Program-made: the position numbers and the translations under genes
In this document: positions 27,234-35,697 of the stretch, piece after piece
Numbering within the stretch: position 1 is the first letter of the stretch
Layout: every line of letters begins with the position of its first letter
Source: Kribbella sp. CA-293567
GTDB lineage: Bacteria; Actinomycetota; Actinomycetes; Propionibacteriales; Kribbellaceae
Assembly (NCBI RefSeq): GCF_027627575.1
Contig: NZ_CP114065.1
Coordinates: 3,534,001 to 3,598,000 of the forward strand
DNA length: 64,000 nucleotides
Direction of reading: 5' to 3'
Notes under the pieces: model-generated
Told to the model about the DNA's origin: nothing
The model's input: only the letters and a program-made list of their open reading frames with translations
The model's database searches: none

Positions 27234-27941
27234 ATGGACATGCTGAAGGGCGAGAAGATCGCCGAGGCCAACCTGACCGACTGGCGCAAGTTGGCCCAAG
27301 GCCTGCACGCCCGCTACGAGATCGACGACTTCAGCACCGGCGCCCGATTCGTCGCCGCGGTGGCCGAGGCCGGCGACACCCTCGGCCACCACCCGCGGGT
27401 GTCGATCGGCAACGGGTACGTCGATCTCAAACTGAGCACCGACGACGCCATCTACCGCGACGACGACGGCACCGAGTACGTCGTCGAATGGGTGACCCAG
27501 CAGGACATCGATCTCGCGCGCCGGATCACCGACCTCGCCGCCGACCACAAACTCGGCGCGGCGCCGGCCTCGGTCAGCGTCATCGAACTCGGCCTCGACA
27601 CAGCACACTCCGCCACCATCGCCCCCGTCTGGGCCGCGCTCCTGACCGGAGACGCCGACGCCCAGGGCCGCGGAACCCCCAGCGACGAGATCCGGGACGC
27701 CACCGGCCGCGTACCGAACCTGTGGTTCGGCGACGCCAACGACGAGGACACCCCCGGCCAGCGTTTCCACCTCGAGGTCTACGTGCCCCCCGAGGTAGCC
27801 GCCCAACGAGTCGCCGCCGCCGTCGCCGCAGGCGGAACAGTCGTCGACGACAGCAACGCGCCCTCGCTCACCGTGATCGCCGACCAGGACGGCAACAAGG
27901 GAATCATCTGCGTCGACACCTCCGCAGCCCCGCTGGCGTAA
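27234..27941 (+). CDS. Pterin-dehydratase-like domain fused to a VOC (glyoxalase-like) domain
   Basis: 235 residues. The N-terminal half has LGHHPRVSIGNGYVDLKL and the hydrophobic pattern of 4a-hydroxytetrahydrobiopterin dehydratase. The C-terminal half (PASVSVIELGLDTAHSATIA, LWFGDANDEDTPGQRFHLEV) resembles a VOC/glyoxalase-like fold. Starts at ATG 27234 or 27240, with no clear Shine-Dalgarno. A decayed copy of its C-terminal end lies at 28690-28804. Confidence 0.8.
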   Translation: MDMLKGEKIAEANLTDWRKLAQGLHARYEIDDFSTGARFVAAVAEAGDTLGHHPRVSIGNGYVDLKLSTDDAIYRDDDGTEYVVEWVTQQDIDLARRITDLAADHKLGAAPASVSVIELGLDTAHSATIAPVWAALLTGDADAQGRGTPSDEIRDATGRVPNLWFGDANDEDTPGQRFHLEVYVPPEVAAQRVAAAVAAGGTVVDDSNAPSLTVIADQDGNKGIICVDTSAAPLA

Positions 27942-27975
27942 CTGCAGGAGCCCGGGGTGGATGCGGATGCCCGGC

Positions 27976-28001
27976 CCGCACCGTCCGGCCGGCTGGTGCG
28001 G
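27976..28001. terminator. Hairpin between convergent genes
   Basis: CCGCACC (27976-27982) and GGTGCGG (27995-28001) form a 7-pair stem with a 12-base loop in the 62-base gap between the VOC-type gene and the Rho_N-type gene. Possible bidirectional terminator. Confidence 0.4.
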
Positions 28002-28003
28002 AC

Positions 28004-28591
28004 TCAGGCGTCTTCGCGGTCGGGGCTCTCCAGCCGGAAGAAGTTGCTCTGGGTTCCGTCGCTGGTCTCCTCCTGGTAGATGAAGTTCAGCCGTCGCTCG
28101 TCGAACGTGGCGAACCACTCGTCCCAGGAGACCTGGCGCAGGTCGTCGCCGGCGGAGCCGAAGTCGAAGCGCAGTACGCCGAGGTGGTCGCCGTGCTCGG
28201 TGCCTGCCACCGTGGCAGGACTGGCGCCGCGCTGCTCGGCCCATTGCCTGATGACCTGATGGTGGGTGGTGGCGAGGCTCCGTCCGGGTCGCTCGGGCTC
28301 GTCGTCCGGGGAAGTGACGTTCTGGGAGTACTTCAGCGACCGGGACGTCTGGTCGCCTGTCCTGAGCCGCCCGCCGTCCGGGCCCGCGTCTTCTTCCGTC
28401 TCGGCGCCCTCGCCTGCGCCGCCACGGACCTTGGCCACCTCGCGGACGAGTTCGTCCTTGCGCAAGGTCGAGCTGTTGGCGACACCGGCGTCCTTCGCTT
28501 CCTGCCGGAGCTGGTCGACCTTCAGGTCCCGCAGCTCGGTCTCGCTCACGTCAGGGGTGTCGGGTGTCTGGTTCCCGGCTTGCTCGGGCAT
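28004..28591 (-). CDS. Rho_N/SAP-like domain protein with uncharacterised C-terminal domain
   Basis: 195 residues from ATG 28591 (GAGGAGCAGGAG upstream). Residues about 18-55 (LRDLKVDQLRQEAKDAGV, TLRKDELVREVAKV) are a Rho termination factor N-terminal-like helix-extended-loop-helix. A disordered acidic linker follows, then a globular end (LATTHHQVIRQWAEQRGASP, HLGVLRFDFGSAGDDLRQVS) ending in IYQEETSDGTQSNFFRLESP. The C-terminal part may be a small RNA- or protein-binding module. A degraded relative of it lies at 31393-31542. Confidence 0.75.
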   Translation of the reverse strand: MPEQAGNQTPDTPDVSETELRDLKVDQLRQEAKDAGVANSSTLRKDELVREVAKVRGGAGEGAETEEDAGPDGGRLRTGDQTSRSLKYSQNVTSPDDEPERPGRSLATTHHQVIRQWAEQRGASPATVAGTEHGDHLGVLRFDFGSAGDDLRQVSWDEWFATFDERRLNFIYQEETSDGTQSNFFRLESPDREDA

Positions 28592-28689
28592 CTCCTGCTC
28601 CTCTCACGTTCGGGTCGGACCGCCCTGTACCCCGGATCGCGGCTTGCACCGCCGGTAAATTCGTCCGGACGGGTTGCGCCGCACGGAAA

Positions 28690-28804
28690 CCCTTCGTGCT
28701 CCCCGAGGTAGCCGCCCACCGGGTCGCCGCCTCGTCAACGACAGCAACGCGCCCTCGCTCACCGTGAAAGCCGCCAGGACGGTAACAAGGGAATCGACCT
28801 CTCG
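28690..28804 (+). pseudogene. Decayed duplicate of the C-terminal part of the VOC-like gene
   Basis: This stretch matches 27786-27910 of the intact gene almost base for base (CTCCCCGAGGTAGCCGCCCA, AACGCGCCCTCGCTCACCGT, GGTAACAAGGGAATC) but with a short deletion after GTCGCCGCC and single-base losses that break the frame. Only the C-terminal end of the parent is represented, so it is a non-functional partial duplication. Confidence 0.75.
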
Positions 28805-28989
28805 TAATGTGCGGTCACCGCCACACAGGCCTGTTGCGGAGGGAAATGGTGCTGAACTGACCGCAAAGGCCGTCCGGTCGCACTGGACGTCTGTCCGTCA
28901 GGTACCAGTGTCACGAACTATTGCTGAAGTTCGGCGGTGTCCTCGTGGCAACTCTGAAGAGATCGTCTCAGCAAACTTGGGAGTCAATC

Positions 28990-29091
28990 ATGGCCTGTAC
29001 GTGTCAGTGCGCCTGGTGCAAGGAAGCTCGTACCAACAACTTTTCCGACCACCGCTGCTCACAGATTCCGAAGTGCCCACAAAGCAAGTGA
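28990..29091 (+). CDS. Possible Cys-rich microprotein, perhaps frameshifted
   Basis: ATG 28990 opens 33 codons ending at TGA 29091, with cysteines spaced C-x-C-x-C-x2-C early and C-x5-C late, like a small zinc-binding knuckle. Another frame continues to a stop at 29272 with a strongly charged helix (EQERLRARAEEERKKALIAE), so a single frameshift near 29085 could have split one gene into two parts. Base composition here is lower in G+C than neighbouring genes. No Shine-Dalgarno is obvious. Weakly supported. Confidence 0.3.
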   Translation: MACTCQCAWCKEARTNNFSDHRCSQIPKCPQSK

Positions 29092-29418
29092 CGCAAGCGC
29101 TTCGTCAGCCGTCAGCCGTCAGCGTTTGCCGGGCCGCCAAGCCGATCAGGCTCAACTGAACAAGTACGCGCGCGAGCAGGAACGGCTTCGCGCCAGGGCA
29201 GAAGAAGAGCGAAAGAAAGCGCTGATCGCCGAGTCCAGGCGTCGTGCGAGTGAGACGTCGCAAGGGAGATAGAGGCCACCGTACGCGGTTCTGATCGGTC
29301 CACGCCGTAGAAGGAGAATCTGTGATCGTGGACCGAATCAGCGGAGTACTCGGACGACGACAACAGAGGCATGCAGGCCCTGAGTTCACCGGCCTGCATG
29401 CCTCGCTGAAGGAGAGCA

Positions 29419-29895
29419 ATGAAAGATGTCTTCGAATCGTACCTGCACGCCGTACTGCGACAGTTGTACCCGGAACCGGGGCAATGGGGAACCTTGGGAT
29501 TCGGAAACCTCACGTGGTGCCCACCTGGTGTGGTGTTCACGTACGGCGGATCGGTCGCACGTCTCTCGGCTGGAATCCGTAGCGGGCTCCAGTTGTCGCC
29601 TGAACTGGTCGAGGCGGTAGCAGATCTGAACAAAACCTTCGTCGCTGGCTACTTCTGGCTCGTGCCGGGCCAAACCGACCATGACTGGCAGCTCTTCTGG
29701 GCAACCAAGATGCATTGGGACTACTTCCAGACAACAGACTCCTTGCTGCAGTGGATCGCCCAAGTCACCCAGGCTGCACCGGCGGTCCTGCAGGCGGCCG
29801 GCGAGAAGTTCGAGCGCTTCGGTGGGGCACCGTGGTGGAACGCGGGTGCCGACCCTGAGCCGCAAGCGATCCTCATGATGGCAAACGCTGCTTAG
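29419..29895 (+). CDS. Small hypothetical protein, possibly YbjN/TY-Chap-like
   Basis: 158 residues from ATG 29419, with GGAGA just upstream. The pattern of beta strands rich in Gly and Tyr (LTWCPPGVVFTYGGSVARLS), a middle LSPELVEAVADLNKTFVAGY and a helical tail is reminiscent of the chaperone-like YbjN/TY-Chap fold, but similarity is not strong enough to assign. Function unknown. Confidence 0.55.
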   Translation: MKDVFESYLHAVLRQLYPEPGQWGTLGFGNLTWCPPGVVFTYGGSVARLSAGIRSGLQLSPELVEAVADLNKTFVAGYFWLVPGQTDHDWQLFWATKMHWDYFQTTDSLLQWIAQVTQAAPAVLQAAGEKFERFGGAPWWNAGADPEPQAILMMANAA

Positions 29896-29968
29896 CGAAT
29901 TCAATGCCGGCACCTGGCGCGCGAATCACGTCGATGACCATCACCGAAACTGGGACGTGGGGTTGCCG

Positions 29969-31276
29969 TCAGGCGGTGTGAGCCGGAAGGACCAGGAGCG
30001 TCCCGTCGCTGTGCTTCTCGATCTCGATCACGACTTCTGCCGTCGGGGCTGCTGCGGCAACTCCGTCACCGAGGGTTCTGAGTCGATAGGACGTCCCGAG
30101 CAAGCCATCGACCTGCCCTCGAGTCATGACCTTGTCGATCAGGCCCTGGGGAGGCCGCAACTCGAGAGCCGAAAGCCGTAGCAGGACGTTGTCGATGCGT
30201 GCTTCCAACTCGTCGATCCGCTGATGGTCGACCCGGAGGCTTCGGACGAAGTTCTCGAACGGGTTGTCAGGATCGCTCTGACCGGCCTCCACACCCTGTA
30301 GGACAACTACCCGGCGCTTCAGCGCGATGGCGAGGGCCGCCAGTTCGATATGGGTACGGAACTCCCCGCCGTCTTTGCTGATGCCGGCAAACACAGCCTC
30401 CAGATCGGAGATCTCTACGCGGTTGTCGACGATGGCGCCGAGCGCGTCCTCCCACTTCTGCACTCGGCGGGCGGCCTTCTCCGTCGCCGTGCTGATCGCG
30501 TGGACAGCCGAGTCGAGGCCGAGTGACGCTCCTACCTTTCCCCGATCCAGCAGCAGCGCGGTGGCCTTGTCGATGGCGTCGCGGCAACCATCGAGCTCGC
30601 TGCGCTCCTGCTCCAATCTGTCGTCGTTCAGCTTCTCCAGCAGGTCGGCGATGTGCTCGATCGCCTTCTGCCGCTGCTGATCGGCGTACGCGCTCGCCGC
30701 GACCGCGATCGCCATCAAAACCAAAGGCGCGGCGACAGTGAACGCAGTTCCCGCAGCGACACCTCCTGCGGCGGTGCCGGCGACCGCGGTGCCGGTGGCT
30801 GCCTTTCCGACGGGGATCATGGTTGCCTTCGCGACCGCTACGTTGGTGGTGGCATCAACGATGGTGCCGTACACCCCGTTCGCGACAGCCTTGGACGCCA
30901 TTGGCTTCACGAGGCCTTTGCCGAGCTGTGCGGCTACCTTTGCCGGCACCACCATCCGGTAGAGGACCTCACCGGATTCCGCGACCTTCGCGACCGCAGA
31001 CACGTTCTTCGCATTCGCTGCCACCAGGCGCGAGAGCTCCTGCGCGAGAGGGCTGATGGCGTCGAGCGGCAAACCCGCCGCTCGACCGCGTCTCTTCGTC
31101 AACGGATGGGCCTCCAGGGTTACCAAAGGAACCGACGAGAAGGCGGCGAGCGCCGTACGAAGCTCGGTCAGACGCTCCGGAGTGAGCATGCCCTCGTCTG
31201 CCAACGCCGGAATACTGGAGGTGCCGGCTGTGGCCAGCGTCCAAACGGGCACGGGCTGGGTGTCTGCGTCGCTCAT
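29969..31276 (-). CDS. Hypothetical protein with central membrane hairpin and long helical arms
   Basis: 435 residues from ATG 31276 (AGGGAGA upstream). Residues about 140-205 form an Ala/Gly-rich hydrophobic hairpin (GTAVAGTAAGGVAAGTAF then TVAAPLVLMAIAVAASAY). It is preceded by amphipathic stretches and followed by a long predicted coiled-coil (IEHIADLLEKLNDDRLEQER; RIDELEARIDNVLLRLSALE). The layout recalls pore-forming or membrane-tethering proteins, but no family is recognised. It lies next to pseudogenes and has somewhat lower G+C. Confidence 0.65.
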   Translation of the reverse strand: MSDADTQPVPVWTLATAGTSSIPALADEGMLTPERLTELRTALAAFSSVPLVTLEAHPLTKRRGRAAGLPLDAISPLAQELSRLVAANAKNVSAVAKVAESGEVLYRMVVPAKVAAQLGKGLVKPMASKAVANGVYGTIVDATTNVAVAKATMIPVGKAATGTAVAGTAAGGVAAGTAFTVAAPLVLMAIAVAASAYADQQRQKAIEHIADLLEKLNDDRLEQERSELDGCRDAIDKATALLLDRGKVGASLGLDSAVHAISTATEKAARRVQKWEDALGAIVDNRVEISDLEAVFAGISKDGGEFRTHIELAALAIALKRRVVVLQGVEAGQSDPDNPFENFVRSLRVDHQRIDELEARIDNVLLRLSALELRPPQGLIDKVMTRGQVDGLLGTSYRLRTLGDGVAAAAPTAEVVIEIEKHSDGTLLVLPAHTA

Positions 31277-31392
31277 GAATCTCCCTTGGTGAGGATGCAA
31301 ACCATAACTGCAAGCGCCGACAGATGTTGACTCTCCGCTGCCCAGCCAAGTCGAGCAGGCGCGGTCGAGGTTGTCGTCTCTCTGCCGAGGCG

Positions 31393-31542
31393 AACGACCA
31401 ACGTGATCGTCGGAAGTCTGACGTCGAACGCGGTCCTGAAACTCGTCTGGCAGAACGTGATCTCGACACCAGATCCGAAGTCGAAGCGCAATACGCCGAG
31501 GTGGTCGCTGTGCTCGGTGTCTGCCACCGTGGCTGCACGGAC
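31393..31542 (-). pseudogene. Remnant of the C-terminal domain of the Rho_N-type protein
   Basis: The minus strand encodes ATVADTEHSDHLGVLRFDFGS, matching ATVAGTEHGDHLGVLRFDFGS of the intact protein at 28004-28591, then drifts (ITFCQTSFRTAFDVRLPTIT). No start codon, N-terminal domain or proper end is present, so it is a relic of a second copy. Confidence 0.75.
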
Positions 31543-31558
31543 AACCCCTTCGTACGCG

Positions 31559-32248
31559 CTACCGGGCTGCCCGGCTCGCGTCTTCGACGATGCCGTCGGC
31601 GACCTGACGCAGTTTGATGTTGCCGGTCTGCGAGGTGCGCACCAGGTAGGCGAAGGCTCGGTCGCTGTCCAGGCGGTGGCGCTCCATCACGACGCCGATC
31701 GCCTGCCCGATCCGGGCGCGGCTGGTGAGCGCTTCGTTGAGCGACGCGTGCTCGCGGCTCCAGCTCAGGGCGACCGCTACCAGGTTGGCGAACAGTCCGC
31801 CCAGCAGGCGGGACTCGACTGTCAGCTCGTGGGATCGCGTTGAGTAGAGGTTGACGCCGCCACGGGCGTGCGGTTCGGCGTGGAACTGGAAGCCGAGTTG
31901 TGATCCGATGCCGAGCTCCTTCGCGGCCCGCGGTCCGTACGTCGGCCAGCGCAGATCGGTGGCGATGTCCTCGACCTCGACCACCGGGGTGTCGAGGACG
32001 ACGTCCAGGCACGGGCCTTCGCCCAACTGGTACTGCAACTCGTCCCCGCGCAGCGCCAGTTCGTCGGTCGGGGCGAGGGTGTGGATCCGGCCGTCCTTCC
32101 CGGTGATCGAGATGCTGACGAAGTCCACTCCGGGCACCGACTCGGCGGCACCGGCGGTGATCACGCCCAACGTGTCGTCGAGATCCATCGGGAACCGCAA
32201 GGACGTGGAAACGTCTTCCATCACCTCGAGCAGGTACGGCAGCTCCAT
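31559..32248 (-). CDS. GAF-ANTAR transcription antiterminator-type regulator
   Basis: 229 residues from ATG 32248; ATG 32266 is possible. A GAF sensor (about 15-160; VDFVSISITGKDGRIHTLAP, YQLGEGPCLDVVLDTPVVEV) is followed by an ANTAR RNA-binding domain (about 170-225; SRARIGQAIGVVMERHRLDS, AFAYLVRTSQTGNIKLRQVA). ANTAR proteins bind paired RNA hairpins to prevent termination. It is divergent from the cytochrome c gene. A broken paralogue is at 33299-33890. Confidence 0.88.
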   Translation of the reverse strand: MELPYLLEVMEDVSTSLRFPMDLDDTLGVITAGAAESVPGVDFVSISITGKDGRIHTLAPTDELALRGDELQYQLGEGPCLDVVLDTPVVEVEDIATDLRWPTYGPRAAKELGIGSQLGFQFHAEPHARGGVNLYSTRSHELTVESRLLGGLFANLVAVALSWSREHASLNEALTSRARIGQAIGVVMERHRLDSDRAFAYLVRTSQTGNIKLRQVADGIVEDASRAAR

Positions 32249-32422
32249 GATCAGCCTGCCTTTCATGCGGGTCAGCGGAGTACGACCGGACGACGCCTGT
32301 ACCCCGGGCCACACCGCCGACACCTCCCGTCAACCGGGTCGAAAGCGCCTCGACCTCGACCGGGTTTGCAAGCGATCCGCCGGGGAACCACGCGCTGGCA
32401 ACCGGTCGGGCGAGGAGGAGCG

Positions 32423-33250
32423 ATGGGGCGATTGGCTGGATGGCGGCGCGGACGCGCGGCAGGTCTCGTGGTCGTGTTTGCCGGCTTGCTGGTCGTGGGC
32501 GCGGGCTACTCCGCGCTGGTACCGGACCAGTCGGCCGTCGCGGCCGACCCGACCCCCGCGCAGTCACAGCAGATCGAGGAGGGCCGGAGGCTGTTCGCCG
32601 TGGGGTGTTCGAGCTGCCACGGACTGAACGGTGAGGGAGCGAACAACGGTGAAGGCCGGCTGGCCGGGCCGTCACTGATCGGGGTCGGTGCCGCGGCGGT
32701 GGACTTCCAGGTCGGCACGGGCCGGATGCCTGCGGTGCAACCGGGCGCGCAGATCCCGCAGAAGCCGCCTACGTACGAGGACGAGGAAGTCGAGGCGCTC
32801 GCGGCGTACGTCGCGTCCCTCGGGCAGGGGCCGGCGGTTCCCGCGGAGTCGGCGTACAACATCGACAACATCACTCAGGAAGAGGTGGCGCGCGGTGGGG
32901 AACTGTTCCGGACCAACTGCACGGCGTGCCACAACTTCGCCGGCCGCGGTGGGGCACTGCCGAACGGCCGGTACGCGCCGTCGCTGATGGACAGCTCCCC
33001 GCGGCACATCTACGAGGCGATGCTGACCGGTCCGCAGCAGATGCCGGTGTTCTCCGAACAGGTACTCCAGCCGCAGGACAAGCGCGACATCATCGCGTAC
33101 ATCGAGAGCCTCGAGCAGCAGCCGGACTACGGCGGGTTCGGGCTCGGGCGGATCGGCCCGTTCGCCGAGGGCGCGTGGGGCTGGCTGGCCGGGATGGGAG
33201 CCCTGGTCGCGGCGTGCGTCTGGATCGGCAACAAGGGCGTCCGCTCCTGA
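32423..33250 (+). CDS. qcrC: QcrC-like diheme cytochrome c subunit
   Basis: 275 residues from ATG 32423, preceded by GGAGGAG. An N-terminal hydrophobic anchor, two c-type heme motifs CSSCH (about 66) and CTACH (about 171), and a C-terminal membrane helix (GWLAGMGALVAACVWIGN) reproduce actinobacterial QcrC of the cytochrome bc1-aa3 supercomplex. No qcrA, qcrB or cta genes are adjacent, so it is an isolated, possibly second, copy. Confidence 0.88.
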   Translation: MGRLAGWRRGRAAGLVVVFAGLLVVGAGYSALVPDQSAVAADPTPAQSQQIEEGRRLFAVGCSSCHGLNGEGANNGEGRLAGPSLIGVGAAAVDFQVGTGRMPAVQPGAQIPQKPPTYEDEEVEALAAYVASLGQGPAVPAESAYNIDNITQEEVARGGELFRTNCTACHNFAGRGGALPNGRYAPSLMDSSPRHIYEAMLTGPQQMPVFSEQVLQPQDKRDIIAYIESLEQQPDYGGFGLGRIGPFAEGAWGWLAGMGALVAACVWIGNKGVRS

Positions 33251-33298
33251 CACAACTCTCCGGCCGCCGGCCGGATCAAGGCTTGCCCGACCGCTTCG

Positions 33299-33890
33299 CT
33301 ACTGCCGCGCTTTGGCCACAGCCTCGGAGACGATGCCACTCGCGACTTCGTGGAGTTTGATGTTGCCTGCTTGGGAGGTCCGGATCAGGAAGGCGAAGGC
33401 GCGCTCGGAATCGAGCTGGTAGCGCTCGACGACGATACCGACCGCCTGGCCGATCATGGTCCGGCTGTCCAGCGCCTGATGCATCGTTCGGTCCTGGCGA
33501 CTCCAGCCAAGAGCGGTGGCGGCGAGGTTCGCGAACAGCAGAGCCAACTGCCGGTCTTCAGCGCTGAACCCGTGGGCTCGTTCGGAGTAGAGGTTGAAGC
33601 CGCCGCGCACATCCGGTTCGGCACGGAACTGGAACGCGAGCTGCGCGCCGATACTCACCACCGCCCGCCAACTGGCCGAACTCGTTCGCCGCGCGAGGCC
33701 CGTAGAGCGGCCAGCGCGGGTCCGTTCGGACGTCGTCGACCTGCACGATCGGCTCCTCCAGTACGGCGTCCAGGCAGGGTCCTTCGCCGAGTTCGTACTG
33801 CAGCTCGTCGCTGCGGACCGCGAGGTCCATCGGAAACCGCAGCGACAGCGCGACCCGGTCCATCACGGCGACGAGTTCTGGAAGCTCCAT
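33299..33890 (-). pseudogene. Broken GAF-ANTAR paralogue
   Basis: Begins ELPELVAVMDRVALSLRFPM like the intact gene at 31559-32248, then jumps from RFPMDL straight to RSDELQYELGEGPC, losing about 43 residues of the GAF core. Near 33655-33680 an extra stretch of about 22 bases after NEFG shifts the frame. The ANTAR part (TMIGQAVGIVVERYQLDSER, IRTSQAGNIKLHEVASGI) remains in another frame to 33299. A shortened protein started inside could still carry the ANTAR domain. Confidence 0.8.
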
Positions 33891-34051
33891 CGCTTCGGTC
33901 CGATCCCAGCCACGGCCGCGATACGGCAGGCTGCGCTCGTGAGAACCGAAGGATGCCTCAGCTGATTGCTGGGAACGAAAGGCCACCGGCGACTCCACCG
34001 TACTCCGTCGGAATCCGGCCTGCGCAGGAAGAACGGTGACCGGATCGCGCA

Positions 34052-34084
34052 CTCCCGGGACGGCCTGTGGCGGCCTCCCGGGAG
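34052..34084 (-). terminator. Terminator hairpin of the M23 peptidase gene
   Basis: CTCCCGGGA (34052-34060) and TCCCGGGAG (34076-34084) are perfect complements and lie 14 bases past the stop of the leftward peptidase gene. Confidence 0.55.
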
Positions 34085-34097
34085 CCTGGCGCGATGG

Positions 34098-34736
34098 TCA
34101 GCAGTCGGAGCCGCGGCTGTACGTCGCCGGGCCGGGGTACTGCGCCCAGGTCGACTGGCCGAAGCGGGCCTCGACGACCACGCCGTCGCGGATCTGCTCG
34201 TAGTGCAGGTGTGGCCCGGTCACGTTTCCGGTGCCGCCGACCCGGCCGATCTGCGCACTGTCACTGACCCGGGCTCCGACGCCGACGGCCCGGTTCTGCA
34301 GGTGCGCGTAGAGCGTGTGCCAGCCTTCGCCGTGTGCGATCTCGATGTAGTTGCCGTACCCGCCGGCGTCGAACGCCGACCGGACCACCGTGCCGGCCTT
34401 GCTGGTCTTCACCGGCTTGCCCAGATCGGCGTCGCCGGCACCCCAGTTGAAGTCCAGCGACCAGTACGACGGGCTGTGGCCGCCGCGGCTGGCACCGGAC
34501 CAGTTTTCACCGCAACGGAACGGCACCCGCAGTACCGGCCGGACTCCGGCCATCGTGTCGAAGTCGGCCGCGGCCTGTGCAGCGGCCTTGCGCTCGGCGG
34601 AGACAGTCGCGCGCTGAGCCTGGTAGCTCTGCGCCGCGGGCTGGGCGTCGGTCGGCGTCGGCTGAGGTGCGGCCGCCGCGGCCGCCGGTGTGAGGATCAG
34701 GGTGGCGAGCAGTCCGCCGGTCAGAACGTGTTTCAT
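34098..34736 (-). CDS. Secreted M23-family peptidoglycan endopeptidase-like protein
   Basis: 212 residues from ATG 34736 (AGGAGGA upstream). A signal peptide (LTGGLLATLILTPAAAAAAP) is followed by a helical spacer and a LasA/LysM-type M23 beta-barrel: GKPVKTSKAGTVVRSAFDAG, YGNYIEIAHGEGWHTLYAHL, GNVTGPHLHYEQIRDG with the HxH zinc ligand. The first zinc site lies in SYWSLDFNWG. Likely cuts peptidoglycan cross-links or acts as an extracellular amidase-like enzyme. Confidence 0.88.
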   Translation of the reverse strand: MKHVLTGGLLATLILTPAAAAAAPQPTPTDAQPAAQSYQAQRATVSAERKAAAQAAADFDTMAGVRPVLRVPFRCGENWSGASRGGHSPSYWSLDFNWGAGDADLGKPVKTSKAGTVVRSAFDAGGYGNYIEIAHGEGWHTLYAHLQNRAVGVGARVSDSAQIGRVGGTGNVTGPHLHYEQIRDGVVVEARFGQSTWAQYPGPATYSRGSDC

Positions 34737-34881
34737 GGCGCTTCCTCCTGGGGCGGTGGAGATGACCGCCTCACCATCGAGGCCGCAGCCGTCCCCGGCA
34801 ACCCCTGGCATCAGGTTGCCCACCGATTGCCCAGACCGCGGTACGGGCGGGCAACGCCAAGTGCACTTACAGGTCAGCCGG

Positions 34882-35252
34882 TCAGGGGCGCGCGGGGTCG
34901 GATGGTCTGAGGGGCGTCACGGTGGCTTTGTGCCCAACGCGGGGAACCACTGGTTGCAGCGAGAGCTCGGTCTGGCCGGTGGTGCGCTCCAGATGGCGCA
35001 GGATGATCCCCTCCCGCAGCGCCCAGGGACACAGCTCGACCTCTTCGACGTTCAGCGCCTTATCGACTGGACCACAGCCTCGACCACCCGGCTGACTCCC
35101 TCCGGGCTGAGGGCTCCGTCGGCGGTGATCTCCTCGCCGAGCAACGTCGGCTTCTTCACCGCCAGCGCGGGCAACAGCGGCGCACCCGCAGCCACATCCA
35201 CGATCTGCAACTGCGCGGAATTGGAACCGAGGTCGAGAACACCCAGACGCAT
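34882..35252 (-). pseudogene. Ppx/GppA phosphatase pseudogene with large internal deletion
   Basis: The N-terminus MRLGVLDLGSNSAQLQIVDV is a clear Ppx/GppA (exopolyphosphatase/guanosine pentaphosphatase) start, and the far end LNVEEVELCPWALREGIILR is the conserved C-terminus. The roughly 190 residues between are missing and the two ends are in different frames, with a stop at 35052. Confidence 0.78.
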
Positions 35253-35357
35253 GACTGCCAGTACCCAGCGCGCCCCCGAGTAATAGCCGGTTCACCATCT
35301 CCCGCGAGTGTCCGATTGCCTCGAGCAACAAGCTCGCCAGGCGTACCGAAACGCCTG

Positions 35358-35585
35358 TCAGGGTGTGGGTGAGTCCGGATCCGTGGTGGGCTGTCCCATC
35401 GGCGCGTCCCCTGCGACCGTTGGATCGGCTGCCAGGTCGGGGTCGCGCTCACCGGCCGCCTTGGGATAGACGAGCCGCTCATCGCCGGTCCGGCCGGTGC
35501 CCGCCGCCGGCGTACCGAACTCGGTCGGCTCAGCCGATTCCTGTTCGTTCTCGCTGCTGTCCGGGTGCCCAGTGGTGGGTTCCAT
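35358..35585 (-). CDS. Small acidic disordered protein
   Basis: 75 residues from ATG 35585, with AGGAG seven bases upstream. Composition is rich in Pro, Thr, Glu, Asp and Gly with almost no hydrophobic residues, so it is predicted to be disordered. No family recognised. Confidence 0.5.
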   Translation of the reverse strand: MEPTTGHPDSSENEQESAEPTEFGTPAAGTGRTGDERLVYPKAAGERDPDLAADPTVAGDAPMGQPTTDPDSPTP

Positions 35586-35654
35586 CTTCAAGCTCCTCTC
35601 GGTCGAGGAGGAGTCGGTACCCCGATTGCGAGACCCGAACCGGGTTTCCAGCCG

Positions 35655-35689
35655 ATGTCCCGAGCCGGTGTGGCACCGGCTCGGGACAT
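35655..35689 (-). terminator. Very strong terminator after the dual protease gene
   Basis: Arms 35655-35670 and 35674-35689 are perfectly complementary over 16 bases with a 3-base TGG loop, nine bases beyond the protease stop. It isolates the protease gene from the small gene that follows on the same strand. Confidence 0.75.
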
Positions 35690-35697
35690 GTCCACTA

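Noticed and set aside
28674..29159. 161-codon frame across the VOC remnant
   Set aside because: It runs through a decayed duplicate in the wrong frame and has no domain.
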